Below, piece after piece: positions 1 to 11,420 of a stretch of DNA of 64,000 bases; the stretch's first letter is position 1, and every line of letters starts with the position of its first letter. The DNA comes from Bryum argenteum (taxonomy: Eukaryota > Streptophyta > Bryopsida > Bryales > Bryaceae): assembly GCA_037043015.1 (NCBI GenBank), contig CM073331.1:1323501-1387500 (forward strand), in the 5' to 3' direction. The notes under the pieces were generated by a model. That model worked only from the letters and a program-made list of their open reading frames with translations. It did not search any database and was not told where the DNA came from. Both the position numbers and the translations under genes were made by a program.

Positions 1-1871
1 CAGTATCTGTCTGTACTGAAAAGAAGTGCTTGCAAAGAAGCTTACGTAACCTGCTCAATAATGCATGCTCTTGTAGGATTTGACAATCTGTAATGAAAAA
101 AAGTGCTACCAACCAAGCTTAGGTTACCTGCTCAATAATGGCATATATTTTCAGTGTGGCAGATTGTGTTGAAGTTCTGTGCAAGCAATTTTGTGGAAGG
201 GCAAAGTTCGTACAAGACATGATTCAATGGAATCATCAATTTTGAACTTTTTTGGAAACTATTATGAATTAGTAAAGTTAGACTTGAAGGTGTTCATGAA
301 TGTTAATAATGAGTACATTGAAACATTCTTATGTACCTTCTCTAGAGTTCATCCTAGTGGCAAGGGCCATCTCCCATATTGTGCCATTATTGAGAAGGCC
401 ACCTTATGCTCTCATGTTTTTTCTAGGACTTCTTTTTTAATTCCCTACATGTCTATATGTTATTCTCTAATGGAGTAGTAAAGTTAAAGAGTCAAGATGA
501 CATTTTCAAGTTCCAATAGTTGTTACAAAGTGTATTTTTTGGTGTATTGGCAAGGTTTGAGGTTTGAGCATTTATGCCTTGAGATTCCAAAGCTACAACT
601 ATGGTGATGGTGGTTTAGAGATGGAAACAAGATTATGGCTTTCATCAAAGAATCGTTTCTAGTGAGTCTTTACATGTATTATACTTCTTTGAGTTGTCCT
701 TAGAAGTTTCAAAATGCATTGAGTTGTTTAATGAACCGTGGAGAATGTTTGATACAGGCTATGATGACTCCCTCGACTCTCATAGTGATGATAGGAGATG
801 ATATGTCTCAGTCCTTTGCTTGGAGGACGATGCCACAAGGGGTTTCTACATCAACACTTGCGCCAAACGGAAAACTATCTTCATGTTGAAATTTTACATT
901 TGTAGAGTATGCATTCTATAAATTTGTCTAGAAAGAAATTACTATACATCTTTTTTTCTTCGTCAATCCTTCACCATAGTTTTATGTGGAATCTAGTTAC
1001 TAGGGACAACATTAGTCATAGAGAAAGAATGGTTGGAATCTCTCCTAAGAAGATGGTTTTTTTCAAATAGGAAAATGTTGGCCAATTTCTATCCTTGTCA
1101 TTGATACGTTCTAATTCTTCAATTACTATTAGCTCTTAAGCACTCATGCCCTTTTAAGTCACTCAAAAAGTCAAAGCTCCTATCAACCTCGTACAAAATT
1201 GAAGAGATTATTTAGAATTTAAAAGTTTCAACTTAGTCCACCTATTCAGATTGTGGAGTTGTGGAATATAAATTTTTCTCCATATTTCGCAAAGTCAACC
1301 CATATATTCCTAAAATTTTGGGCATGTTTGATACTACTCAAGTCATACTAGATTTTTCCATTGCGTACGGTATTTCATAAATTGAACAACTCTAGATTCA
1401 ACAATATGCAATATCCACTTTGCAGTAAACCTTCCACTCTGCTTTACCTTCTCAAGTGCATGTACTCATTGAATCTCTAAATTCAACAATAAGCAATGTC
1501 CATTTTGTTGTAAACCTTCCACTCCGCTTCACCTTCTCAAGTCCGTGCACTCATTGAATCTCAAACGTCTTAAAGTTTTAAAGTTTTAGCTTTAGGGTAC
1601 AGCATTACACACTTCTTTACTATATCATGGCCAAAGTGATAAGAAGAAATACACCAGACTCCTATGAGTTGGCATAAATATAGTGCTTGACATTCAAACT
1701 ACCCTTGATGGTATGCCCACAAGACATAACAACAACACTTGGTATCAAACTACTAACTCCTCTTTTGCCAAAGTGATACTATACACCAATACATTGTCTC
1801 ATCAATTAAAATTTGTACCACATTCACATTCATTCATGTATTAAAACGAAACAAAGTACCCATAAACTACA
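1..1871. other. Intergenic, no gene recognised
   Basis: No open frame here has coding character that I can support; the 99-codon frame at 179-478 has no family resemblance and no splice context. The stretch holds two local tandem duplications: a two-copy repeat near 27-140 (shared core aagctta..taacctgctcaata, spacing about 76 bp) and the 85-bp repeat at 1396-1565. The rest is AT-rich single-copy-looking sequence. Confidence 0.6.
1396..1565. repeat. 85-bp tandem duplication (2 copies)
   Basis: Copies 1396-1480 and 1481-1565 both begin attcaacaat and run through a ccttccactc..cttctcaagt core to ctcattgaatctc, with roughly 10 differences. It lies about 300 bp beyond the 3' end of the coiled-coil gene. 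Confidence 0.85.
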
Positions 1872-3565
1872 CTAAATGAGGATATGTGAGGTGCTAGAGC
1901 GACGTAAGGATGTTCTACCAAAACACCGAAACCGTTGAATCTCCGAAGACTCCATCTGAAAGTAAGTCTCCGAAGAAGAAGAATCATAAGACCGCACCTC
2001 ATCTTCCAGAGCTTTCATCTTCTCCATTGCGTCCTTGATAAGACAATCACGTTCAAACTGCTTCATCCAGCTCCCCACGTAGTGCGGCAACGAAGTAAGA
2101 CAGTTGTACGGTGGCTGCAACTCCGCAATGGAGAGTGCTGCATCGCTACTGATCCATTTCAGAGCTTCCTTGGCTATGGCGAGCTCGATTCTCGCTTTCT
2201 GCAACTGTCCGTTTCGTGATTCTGAGTCTCGTAACTGGGACTTGAGGGTATCGATCTGAGAATGTAACTTGGCACCTGCAGTTTGCAGAGACTCGATCGC
2301 TGTTCTCAGTGAGGCCACCTCGGTTCGGAGTGCTGCTGCATCCCCGGTCACGCACTCGAGGTCCACTCGGAGATCCTCAATCTGAGCTTGTGAGCTAGCT
2401 ACAGTCTCTCGTAAGCTTGCCTCAGAGTTTTGAACAGCGCTTAGCTCAGTATGCAGGGATTCTAACATGACGGCCAATGCTTCGGTTTCTGTTTTGAGAG
2501 CGGCCTGCACTTTCAGATTCTCTTCGTGATGCCGAGAAAGTTCGTTTTTTACATGGAAGAGTTGTTCGGAGTAGGCTTCACACACGGCTTCCAGATTCTC
2601 GATTTGATTACGGGTGCTGTCGTACTGGGCTTGGACCAGGTCTAGTTTAGTTTGCAGGGCTTTGGTCTCTCCTTTTGCAGTGGTGCTCTCCCTCTGTAGT
2701 GTGCGAATCTCTCCTTTTGCAGTAGCACATTCTGTTCGGAGAGCTGCAATCTCCTGTTGCGACGAGGTTTCTTGTAATCGGAGGTCTATTTGGAGGATGT
2801 GGATATCGTCTCTCGCGCGAGCGAGCTCCGCTGTCAAACCTCGGTCAGCAATCTCTTGTTCTGCCTGATATAACTCTGAAGCACAATCAACAGGAAATCT
2901 GAATTCCGTTAAACTGGCAACATTCCGCTTTTGTGGGGTTTAGAATTCGGCAGAAAGAGAGGGTGATTACAGAGCATAATCAAATCTGTCACCATGATAT
3001 ACAATTTGTGACAAAAGGGTAATGGCAAGGGCTATGAATTCTTGTACCTCAGAAACTGGCACTTGGAATATTGCCTTTTGATTGGAGTTGCCATACATTC
3101 AATGAAATGGCGATTGAGAGTCACAGAGTGATCATATTGATGACTTACGTGATGCAAACTTGGAATGGGAAGCTTCGATCTCCATACAGTGCGCGAGATC
3201 GTCACTCCAATTGGGCGGTAACGGTGCCGCCACTTCGTCGAAAACTGCGAAATGCTCTACGAGTAAGATCTGGTTCAGAAGGTACTTGATGTTGGAAAAC
3301 TCCCGCACCGCTTGCGCCCTGGCTGTCTCCGAATCCACTAGTCGCTTCTTCACCTCCGTCAACTCCTGTTGCAGCAGGTCCTCCTCGACCATCTGCCAAC
3401 CATGCAGGATCACAAACCCCAGTACATGTCCTCGGGATCAGACTATCAATCAACCGAAACAAATGCACTCAACTATGCACTAATCAAAACACCTTCCGAA
3501 ACACTGTATAGATTTTCAACCAGTAGTGGGAGCAGTAGTGGCGATCGTACCTCGGAGGGCACCAT
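1872..3565 (-). CDS. Coiled-coil protein, multi-exon, function unknown
   Basis: Not recognised as a named family. Reading on the minus strand, the exons I infer are 3551-3565 (start ATG and four more codons, MVPSE), 3149-3392, a 14-nt microexon 3048-3061, and 1872-2864. All junctions are GT/AG and the phases agree, giving about 421 residues. A second possible first exon, 3810-3824, encodes the same five residues, and an ATG also opens the 3149-3392 exon (3392), so the start is uncertain. The long last exon is almost continuous heptad-type coiled coil rich in E, K, A, L and Q, with internally similar segments such as TAKGEIRTLQ and TAKGETKALQ. The tail after residue about 350 is non-helical and Ser-rich. 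It may be a scaffold or tethering protein; no catalytic motif is visible. Confidence 0.7.
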
Positions 3566-4190
3566 TGGACCGATCGATGCTCGACTTTGATCAGAAGGGA
3601 AGAGGAGGAAGGAAGTCAAGCCCTCGGAGGTGCAGGAAAATCTTGCGATCGAGCTTGAAAGGTTGGCACTAGCTATTCACCCACAGCTAGATCTGCAAAG
3701 CACGATATCCACAGTCAATATCCATAAACACGAACGTACCATCTGTGTACAAAACATCGATCAGCCGACCGAAAGATATGAATTTCTTCATGTAAGGTGA
3801 TTCTAGTACCTCTGACGGCACCATTGGACTAATCGACTCTGATCAGAAGAGGGAGCCAGAGGAGGAATTGAAGGAAGCCAAGCCCTCGATGCAGGAGAAA
3901 TAATCTTGCGATCGATTCCTGAGAGCTAGAATCTCAATGACCAAAGCAAAGCACGATCACTATTAGTCGATTCTAAAAACACTGACACCATAACTTACAA
4001 GTAGAGTTTAGTATCGATCAGACTGAAAAATTGATTGAGAGAAATGCATAGATTCATGAAACTTAAGGGCGATTTAGTCTTCGTACCTCTGGTGGACTGA
4101 TCGATGCGGCAAGCAGAAGTGATCAGAAGGGAGTCGGAGGAGCTGGTATGAATCGAATTGAAAGGAAGCAAGCTAGCAAGCTATGAATCG
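3546..4190 (-). repeat. Three tandem copies of a 5' leader/first-exon unit
   Basis: On the minus strand three related units end in a splice donor: near 3551 (CCGAG|GTACG), 3810 (TCAGAG|GTACT) and 4084 (CCAGAG|GTACG). They share the block cttctgatca and spacing of about 260-275 bp. Units 1 and 2 each carry an ATG followed by GTG CC(C/G) TC(C/A) GAG before the donor; unit 3 has lost it. They look like duplicated alternative first exons, perhaps with their promoters, for the coiled-coil gene. Confidence 0.7.
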
Positions 4191-4438
4191 TGTGCATGGG
4201 AAATTAATTGAAGGGACGATCGGGAGCAGATTTGTCGGAGATGTTCGATCACTGCATGATCGAGTGGGATAAGCGTGCCTTAGTTTGCGAAATAGAAGAC
4301 CGGGGTCGCGGAGGACGGCGGAGGAGACGAGACGACGGAGTCTGTCGGAGTTTACTGCTGCTACCTCTCTATCCGCACATTTCCTTGCATTCTGCTTCCC
4401 TCTCTGTTGTCACTTTGGGAAAGGGGACCCAGTTTGCC

Positions 4439-4833
4439 TTGTAGCAGGTTTGGGTTTTTTAACCCCTGAATGTTCCAGCTTATTTTTCTAAGAGCCAAGA
4501 AACACATTTTTTAAAAAGTGTCATAAAAAACTACACTAAATAGGTAGATTAGTGTTAGATACACTAATTTATATAAACATGTTATAAGTTTTTACTGTTG
4601 GTCAATATTTTTACCCTCTACATCCGTCAAGATGGGGATCCTTCCACAGTATTGGAATCAATACTCTTGGTAAATTTTTTATATCAAAAGTAAAATCTTA
4701 TAACATTTTCAAGTCTTATAAAAATCTAACACTAATCTACCTATTCAGTGTAGCAGGTTTGGATTTTTTAACCCCTGAATGTTCCGGCTTATTTTTGTAA
4801 GGCAAAAAAACATAATTGTTGAGATAAGTGTCG
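4439..4833. repeat. 85-bp direct repeats flanking a MITE
   Basis: Copies at about 4439-4522 and 4750-4833 share tgtagcaggtttgg, ttttttaacccctgaatgtt and gcttatttttt-like blocks. The second copy overlaps the right end of the MITE at 4531-4753 by a few bases (tgtag). This may be a local duplication linked to insertion or excision. Confidence 0.75.
4531..4753. mobile_element. MITE copy 1 (223 bp)
   Basis: Terminal inverted repeats of about 29 bp differ at one base: the left begins ctacactaaataggtagatt and the right ends aatctacctattcagtgtag. A second copy, about 90% identical over its whole length, is at 59347-59568 with matching ends, which fixes the element borders. No coding capacity. No convincing target-site duplication is seen in either copy, so the superfamily is left open. 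Confidence 0.85.
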
Positions 4834-6723
4834 TACATCGAGGTAATTTTTTTTCTAGATCTCAACCGTACAATCCTATGGTAAATTTCTTGTGGATTGT
4901 GATTTGAATCATGAGGTCTCATAGATTGTGAGATTGTAACGTACTAGTACCCAAATTAGACTTCAATATTCATCATTTCTACTTCAGAGTAAAACTATCA
5001 CCAACAAAGCTACTGGAGTGATTGAAAAATACTCCAACCAGTAAGGTATTCGAACTTTGTTTCTCGAACATACTTGTACCAAAAACAATCATTGATAACA
5101 TTACTTGGCTTGAGAGTAGCCTTGCAATGAAGAAATTTGTTGAAATTATTGCAAAGGAGTAATGGTCCAAATCTACACCCCGTGCGCTAAAATTCTCCTA
5201 AAATTCGCACCTTACCAAGAGAGAACATCTTTAATAAGGTATCTACCACTAGGACTAGACATTAATTGGAATTTAATTCCAAAAAATAAAGTTGAAATCC
5301 AATGATGAATGAAGGAGGTACATCTCTACAAAAACCTTGTATTTTTTCAGATTTTCAGTATCACATCATTATTGCAAACTCCATACCAATTTTTTTCAAA
5401 TCGATTGTTGTCAAACTAGAAAGTTAGTGTTGTTAGAATTCATTTTAATCCCTAAAGGCCCCAAGAGGTTTGACAAAAAACTTAAATGTCTTATGAAATA
5501 TGCATTCCTTAACACTTATGAAGTACCATTGCAAAGACAATACAAAGTCCTTAATCCCTACATTAGATCGATATGGTTAAAATTCCTAAAATAATAACAA
5601 CTTGTTCTAAAATGAATTGAAGATACTAAAAATTTGAATCAATATAAAATTTACTTTCTAAAATGAGTAATTGTGAATTAATATGATCGGCTAAAATCAC
5701 AATTTTTTCTCATGGTAAACTCTTTTTACATCAATATCAATAATCACTTCATGAGAAATATGTGACAGATGTTCACAACCTTGTCCAAATCAATATAACA
5801 TATGTTAAAATCAAGTCAGTGATACTTTTGATAACCACAACCTTGTCCAAATCGATATGACCTTCTGTTAATATCAAGTCAGTGATATTTTGGTGAGTAC
5901 AGTCTCGACTCCACTTGGTCCCAGTTACAGAGAGATTAAAGGTACAGTGTTTTAATGTACAAAATAATGTGCTATTCCAAATATCATTGTCAATAACTCA
6001 TTGTTTAACAAATATCATTGTCAATCAAGGACCCCACGTTTATTACGATATTACTAACTTTATTACAGAAGTACAAGAGATTGTTTTCAATCTTGCTAAT
6101 CAATCGAATCTCTGTATTCCTGTGATCTCAATTACTCAAGCGTTTTCGATCTTCCTAATCAATCGAATCTCTGTATTCCTGTGATCTCAATTACTCAAGC
6201 GTTTGCTCACTTGATACACATGCTGATCTTCACCGACCCAGAACGTTTATACTGCATGGCATACGAACATTACAGGGGACGTAGTAGTTACAAGCCACTT
6301 AATGGCACGTCTAACTCCATAGTAACAGGAGTCTCGTGCGTATTGAATGCAACGCAATTCATAAATGAAAGCCATCTGTATCAAAGTACTGTAGAGAATG
6401 GACCTTCCAAGGTTCTGCATGAGGTCAAAATGAGGTCACCCATGCCAACGAACGAACTAAGCAAGCAATGAGGTCGTGACACCTCTCTCGATTGGAAAAG
6501 CTGTGCTACAGTCTGCCAGATATGCTGACAAACTCAAAAATACGTTACAAAGGCCGCAAGAAATGGCAAAGCCGGTAACTTCTAAAAGTACAAAAAAACC
6601 CACCGAGTAGTCTCTAGCTAACTTAAAGCTATACCTTGCTTTCAGGAAAATATACAGCAGCAGGAGGAATTGGGAAGCCTTACACTTATTATTATTCTGA
6701 AAAAGCAAACTTCAACAAGTTCT
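4834..6723. other. Intergenic with short tandem duplications
   Basis: No gene recognised. A 63-bp duplication occupies about 5774-5893 (both copies begin cacaaccttgtccaaatc). A 59-bp duplication occupies 6090-6204 (shared core aatcaatcgaatctctgt then attactcaagcg). A small repeat of aacaaatatcattgtcaat lies near 5970-6030. The short frames at 5915-6471 are products of these repeats. Confidence 0.65.
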
Positions 6724-8666
6724 TCATCTTCTGCGAGTCCAGACAGTCCGTCCCTTGTTGATTTCTTGACCATCCTGGTTTCTGATCACATGTACGAACC
6801 GCTCTTCTTCTGTAGAACCAGCACCGTTTTCGCTTGGAACCTCCGCCTTCGCCCTGGATTCCAAAGTGTCGCCATTTTGAACCTCTCGGCGATATTCGAG
6901 TGTGATCTTGCGTATCTCGTGACTGTCTCTGAACTCCAGAGGTAAACTCTGCATGAACAGTACCACTCTACCAATCTTTAGTAACATTCAAAGAGCTACA
7001 GCTCTCTACTTTATTGAATCGATTGCAAGGAAGTCAATTTACGCACACTTTTTCAGTACAGTCAATATGATACTGCAGCACATACCTCCATTGTCCAGCT
7101 GATATACTTGACATTGTTGACGTGCTGATTCATATCAAGGTCCTTTTCTGATGGCTGTACAACACGATCCCAGGTTAATATAAAAAAAGATAGCCATCCG
7201 GTTTAAAGTACTTCGAAAATTCATTCTGATAAAGCATTGGGATTCCGGGCATTAGAAGCAGGAGAGAGTTTTGAGATGCTTACCGAAAGTCCAGTTGTAT
7301 GAAACTCTGCATCTCCATTGATCTTTGGGATTCGCCCTGAGCTAGCTTTGATCCTATCTTCTGAAAGAGCCCACCTAAATGGAAAATAATAATAATCAAA
7401 GAATTAGCTACTCGAAAGGAAGCGTTACAATCTGCATATCAGATATTGTGAAAGTCATTACTTACTTCGGGGGTTCCCTTGCCCACGGAGCGAATTCGGA
7501 TCGTATCTGTTCCGAAATACGTTGAATAACTTTGGTATCCATGTTCATGATCACCCAAGTACTGCCAATGACAAACACAAATTCATACAATCAGAATAAT
7601 GGACTGTCCTATCAACACACTTTCAAGATAGTCAATATAAACACCAATTCTGCCTTCAATAGAAATTGCTATGATCTCGACGCTACAAGTAAAGAAAAAC
7701 ACTACCAACCTCGTTGCAACAGCAATAATTTCACCAGTATTCACATCCTTCACAGTCCAGTCTCTTCTCACAGCGTTTCGTCCCTCCGTACAATACCAGG
7801 TATCGACTTCCAAAAGGTCTCTCCTGCAACAATCAAATCGTAAGCACGATCAAAATCTGCAATAGAAATTGACGAAAATTCGAACAGCAAGCTCTCTCCC
7901 GCAACAACCAAAGCACGATCATAATCAGGTATTAGAATCAAATGAAGCTTCAAACAGCGAGCTATCTCCCGCAACAATCAATGCACGATCAAAGCACGAT
8001 GTAGAACTGACGAAGCTTCAAAGAACGAGCTCTCTCTCGCAACAATCAAAATCCGGTAATAGAATCCGGTAATCCGAAGGAACAAAAGTTTAGCATACTA
8101 ACCATTTAGGATATCGATCAACTTCGATATGCATTCGCGTTGTGACGGTTACAAGCCGTTCATTAGTTCCCGCGAACGCACCATATCCAATCTTCAAGAC
8201 GTGATTGCATGCAGCTTCCTGAAAGCACACACAAAAAAAAAGAAATCAATAAAAAAGAAACAAACCGATCCAATCGAGAAAACAGAGCAAATCAATCAAG
8301 AAAACGCACCTGCAACAACGAAGAGAGCATCTCCAAGGACATGGAGCCGCGATCGCCGACTTCCGAGAACCGCACAACGAAGCGCTCTCGATAGAAGTTG
8401 CGCTCATCTAACACACCATAGCCAATGAACTCCCCTGAGGAGCTACTGGTACTAGGAAACGTCGGCATTGCTCCATCTTCTTTCGATTCGAGCACAACGA
8501 CATTGGAACTCTCTGTCTTCAGCTCCGACCGGATTGAGAAGCTCCGGCGGCCACCACCACCACCACATTGAACACTACTACTACTACTACTGAGCAACCC
8601 TAGCTTGAGCTGGTCTGATGATGGTCTCCATAGCCCGCAGATAGCTCGTTGTTGAATCAGCGCCAT
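6724..8666 (-). CDS. Acyl-ACP thioesterase (FATA/FATB family), plastid
   Basis: Releases fatty acids from acyl carrier protein at the end of plastid fatty-acid synthesis. Exons on the minus strand: 8310-8666, 8103-8218, 7710-7823, 7466-7561, 7284-7374, 7086-7154 and 6724-6948. Phases are consistent and give 355 residues, normal for the family. The N-terminus is Ser/Arg-rich and transit-peptide-like, with a Gly run from a short triplet repeat. Family signatures follow in order: RERFVVRFSEVG, EAACNHVLKIG, TRMHIEVDRYPKW, RRDWTVKDVNTGE, STWVIMNMDT, DLDMNQHVNNVKYI and KITLEYRREV. The Asp, Asn and His of the D-x-N-x-H catalytic motif and the Glu of YRRE are present. The Cys that normally follows YRRE in FATA and FATB is Val here. 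It shows features of both subfamilies (DLDMNQHVNN; LEYRRE), so FATA or FATB is not assigned. The start at 8666 is the first ATG in frame. Confidence 0.93.
7812..8050 (-). repeat. Intronic repeats of an acceptor-site region
   Basis: Within thioesterase intron 2 (7824-8102), the sequence around the exon 3 acceptor (minus strand tgttgcag|gagag) recurs upstream near 7898, 7967 and 8036 as tgttgcgggagag, tgttgcgggagat and tgttgcgagagag, at spacings of about 70-80 bp. Two of the three extra copies have lost the AG. Confidence 0.7.
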
Positions 8667-10189
8667 CGTTACGAATGTGGAACACAATCAATCAATGAAC
8701 GAAATGGAAATGGCAATGTTAAGAGAATGCTACTTTATGAAATAGCATTCGCGCGGAGTACTCGAGGCGACCCTCTTTTGCCTTCGTGCATTGGAGTTCA
8801 CGGAACACCACTTACTAGTTAGTACTGATGACTGGTCGGGCGATGTGGGCCGCCGATGGTGACGGACGGTCAGGATGCGTTTGGAGGATTCGAGAACACC
8901 TGGATGTTCGGGATCCGAGAGTGGACTTGGGCAAACCTCCAATTGAATAGTATATACTCTTTAATTTGTTTCAAGGGCTAACAACAACCCTTTATTATTA
9001 TGTTAGAATAACAATAGGCTTGATTGTTAAGGGTAAAGAGTAGCAAGAAATTTTTGTGCATGGGGAATATTAGTACAAAGTTAGAGCGAGTGGAATCATC
9101 ATTTTTGGACTCTTCTACGATGAGTTAAGAATATTTGAAGCTGAAAATATAGGTGTTTTTAAAATGGTATTCTAGCGAAGTATCACCCCTATAATGTTTG
9201 CAGTAAGTACATGGTACTGTCGTATGGAGAAACTATTATGTACCTTCTGAGTGAAGATTACTAGAGGGTCCATTGTGGGATGTGGTCAATTTTTAGACCA
9301 CTCTACTATAACGACTTTTATTAGTGCATCGGTAGCGGAGGGAGGCTTTGAATAAGAATCATGAAGTGGTTCAGTGAAGGAGAAATTTGGAGGAAACCTC
9401 ATATGTCAATGTGAAGCTTCACTTCTAAAAACTATGATTTTTGATGTAATCTACACAATTCTCAAGGTGACAGTTGGGGAATAAGCCTCCTAAGGATCCA
9501 ATTTTAAAAGCAATGCTCACTAAAATAAGGAACTCGTTTTATTTGAAGGGGAACTTCTAAGAGTTGATTCCCCTAAAAGATCGAGGGCCAAGGCGATTTG
9601 GAGGGATGGTTAACCCTCGGAAATAACATTGGCACGTTCAACTATTCTTGAAGTGTGGCATGTGTTAAAGCCATGGACTACTCCAAAATGGCTTTGGCAC
9701 GCTTCAATGCATATGCTCTTAGTGTGGAATGTAAAAAGACTTAGAGCATCGTTACCGCTATCGTCGAATATGCCTTGAAACTTGCAAGTTGAGCCATTGT
9801 ATTCATAAAGAGGATTCATCTTGAGGGCTTGTTCATATCATGCTCCTCTTAGTGTGTAGTATATATACTCTCTCTTGAAGGTCATAACACCACTAGTGGG
9901 ACTTTTAATCTTTTTTGCAGTAAACTAATTATCATTTGTCAATATAGACATGATTGTTATATTTTGAATAATTATGGTGCGTACTTCACTTTCTTAGAAT
10001 TACTCATGATATCTACAATGTTAAGAAGGTTTATTAAGTATAATAAGCAACTTCATAGTCTTTGTTATCAACTCAAATCATTTTAATTTTAGTACATTTT
10101 TCTATGTAAAGAATTTGGAATTTAGAATTCTTTGTTGAATCTTGAATCCTAGGTATCCTGCTATGCTACGGTTTTTAGAATCTCTTTTT

Positions 10190-11120
10190 TTTTTTTTTCC
10201 CATACCGATGTCACATCTCAACCCTTTAACCCCTAAAGTCGAAAGCCCCTTGTTTCTTTATTCAATGTTTCTTTTTTCCATATGGATGCTACATCTCAAG
10301 TTCTCAACCCTTTAACCCTTGAAGTTGAAAGCCCCCAAAATTGCCAAAACTGTTTAAAACCACCCTCTTTCAATGCAAGATGAAAATTTTCAACTTTTGA
10401 CGTGATCTCAAGTATTTAACCATATGTGTGTAACAAAACTTACTTTCGATCTCCTCACCAATTGTAAGATCATAACATTCAAAGTTTTTTCCCTTGTTGC
10501 AAAATGGGTTCAAAGTTTTTTGTGATCCCAACAAACCAATCTTAAGAGTACATTTGAACTATGATTCTTCAAATTCTTGTTTCCAAGTGAGTTAGAACAT
10601 GTTTCTCGAGTTTTTACCCTCATGCAACCCATAAAAAGCTTTAATTTTCACATGGAGGTTTGATAAAATTCAACTTCAAAGGCTCCTCAGTGATAATGAA
10701 AATGGCATGTGAAGGATTTTTGGATGAAAGATCCAAACGGTGATATCATGCCTTAGAACCTCAATTCCAAGTACAAAAAACAAAACTTGAAAAAAAGTAT
10801 AATCTCAATTTTTGGTGAATTTTTGAAGTTTGTGCTATCTTATTTATTTTGGGCAGATTTTGAGAATAAACGAGCATATACCGCAGTTTGGGTAGTTTTG
10901 GGCAAATTTCAAATAGTGTTTTCAAACGTTGACCGGTGGATATCTCCTAAGATACAAGGAATTTTGTAGCTTGACATCACTTTCTCAAAAAGTATGGAAA
11001 AACTCTACAACTTGCATAAGGTTTCAATTTCATACAAGCTAAATATAGTAAATAAGGGGCCGACCGGACCCCAAACCTCCCGAGCTTTTCTCGACATTAG
11101 GGGTTTAGCAATTTTTCCTT
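10190..11120 (+). repeat. Dispersed repeat family, copy 1
   Basis: Similar to 26640-27470 (same strand), partly to 47750-48060, and inverted to 58850-59215 and 63380-64000. Diagnostic shared blocks are gagcatataccgcagtttgg, atttcaaatagtgttttcaa and gatatctcctaag. Its start holds an extra tandem duplication of a cacatctcaa..accctttaaccc block (about 10205-10250 and 10290-10337). No coding frame; class of element unknown. Confidence 0.8.
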
Positions 11121-11159
11121 GCTCAAATCGCTCACCATGACAACGTAAAGTGTTCTAGT

Positions 11160-11420
11160 TGGTTTAATTTATTTATCTAAAAAATCTTTATATATATATA
11201 TTATTTTATTATTATTATTTTTTATTTTATTATTTATTTAAAAAAAATTCTCTTTTTCTTATTCATCTCTTTAATTATTTCTTAACTTTTTTTCACTTTC
11301 TTTTTTCTCCTCTTTTCCCTCTTCTTCTTCTTCTTTCTTTCTTTTCTTTTATCTTTTCTTTCTTTCTTTTTTTTTAAATTTTTTTAAAAAAAAAAAATTA
11401 GAAAATAAAAAAAAATACAA
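11160..11420. repeat. Low-complexity AT and polypyrimidine tract
   Basis: Runs of ta, tta, tttc and ctt repeats followed by poly-T then poly-A. Microsatellite-like sequence at the right edge of the dispersed repeat; no coding content. Confidence 0.9.

Noticed and set aside
179-478. 99-codon plus-strand open frame near the left edge
   Set aside because: No family resemblance, no splice context and ordinary AT-rich composition; expected by chance at this length.
9610-9819. 69-codon minus-strand frame, possible retroelement remnant
   Set aside because: No motif of gag, protease, reverse transcriptase or integrase; too short to support a call.
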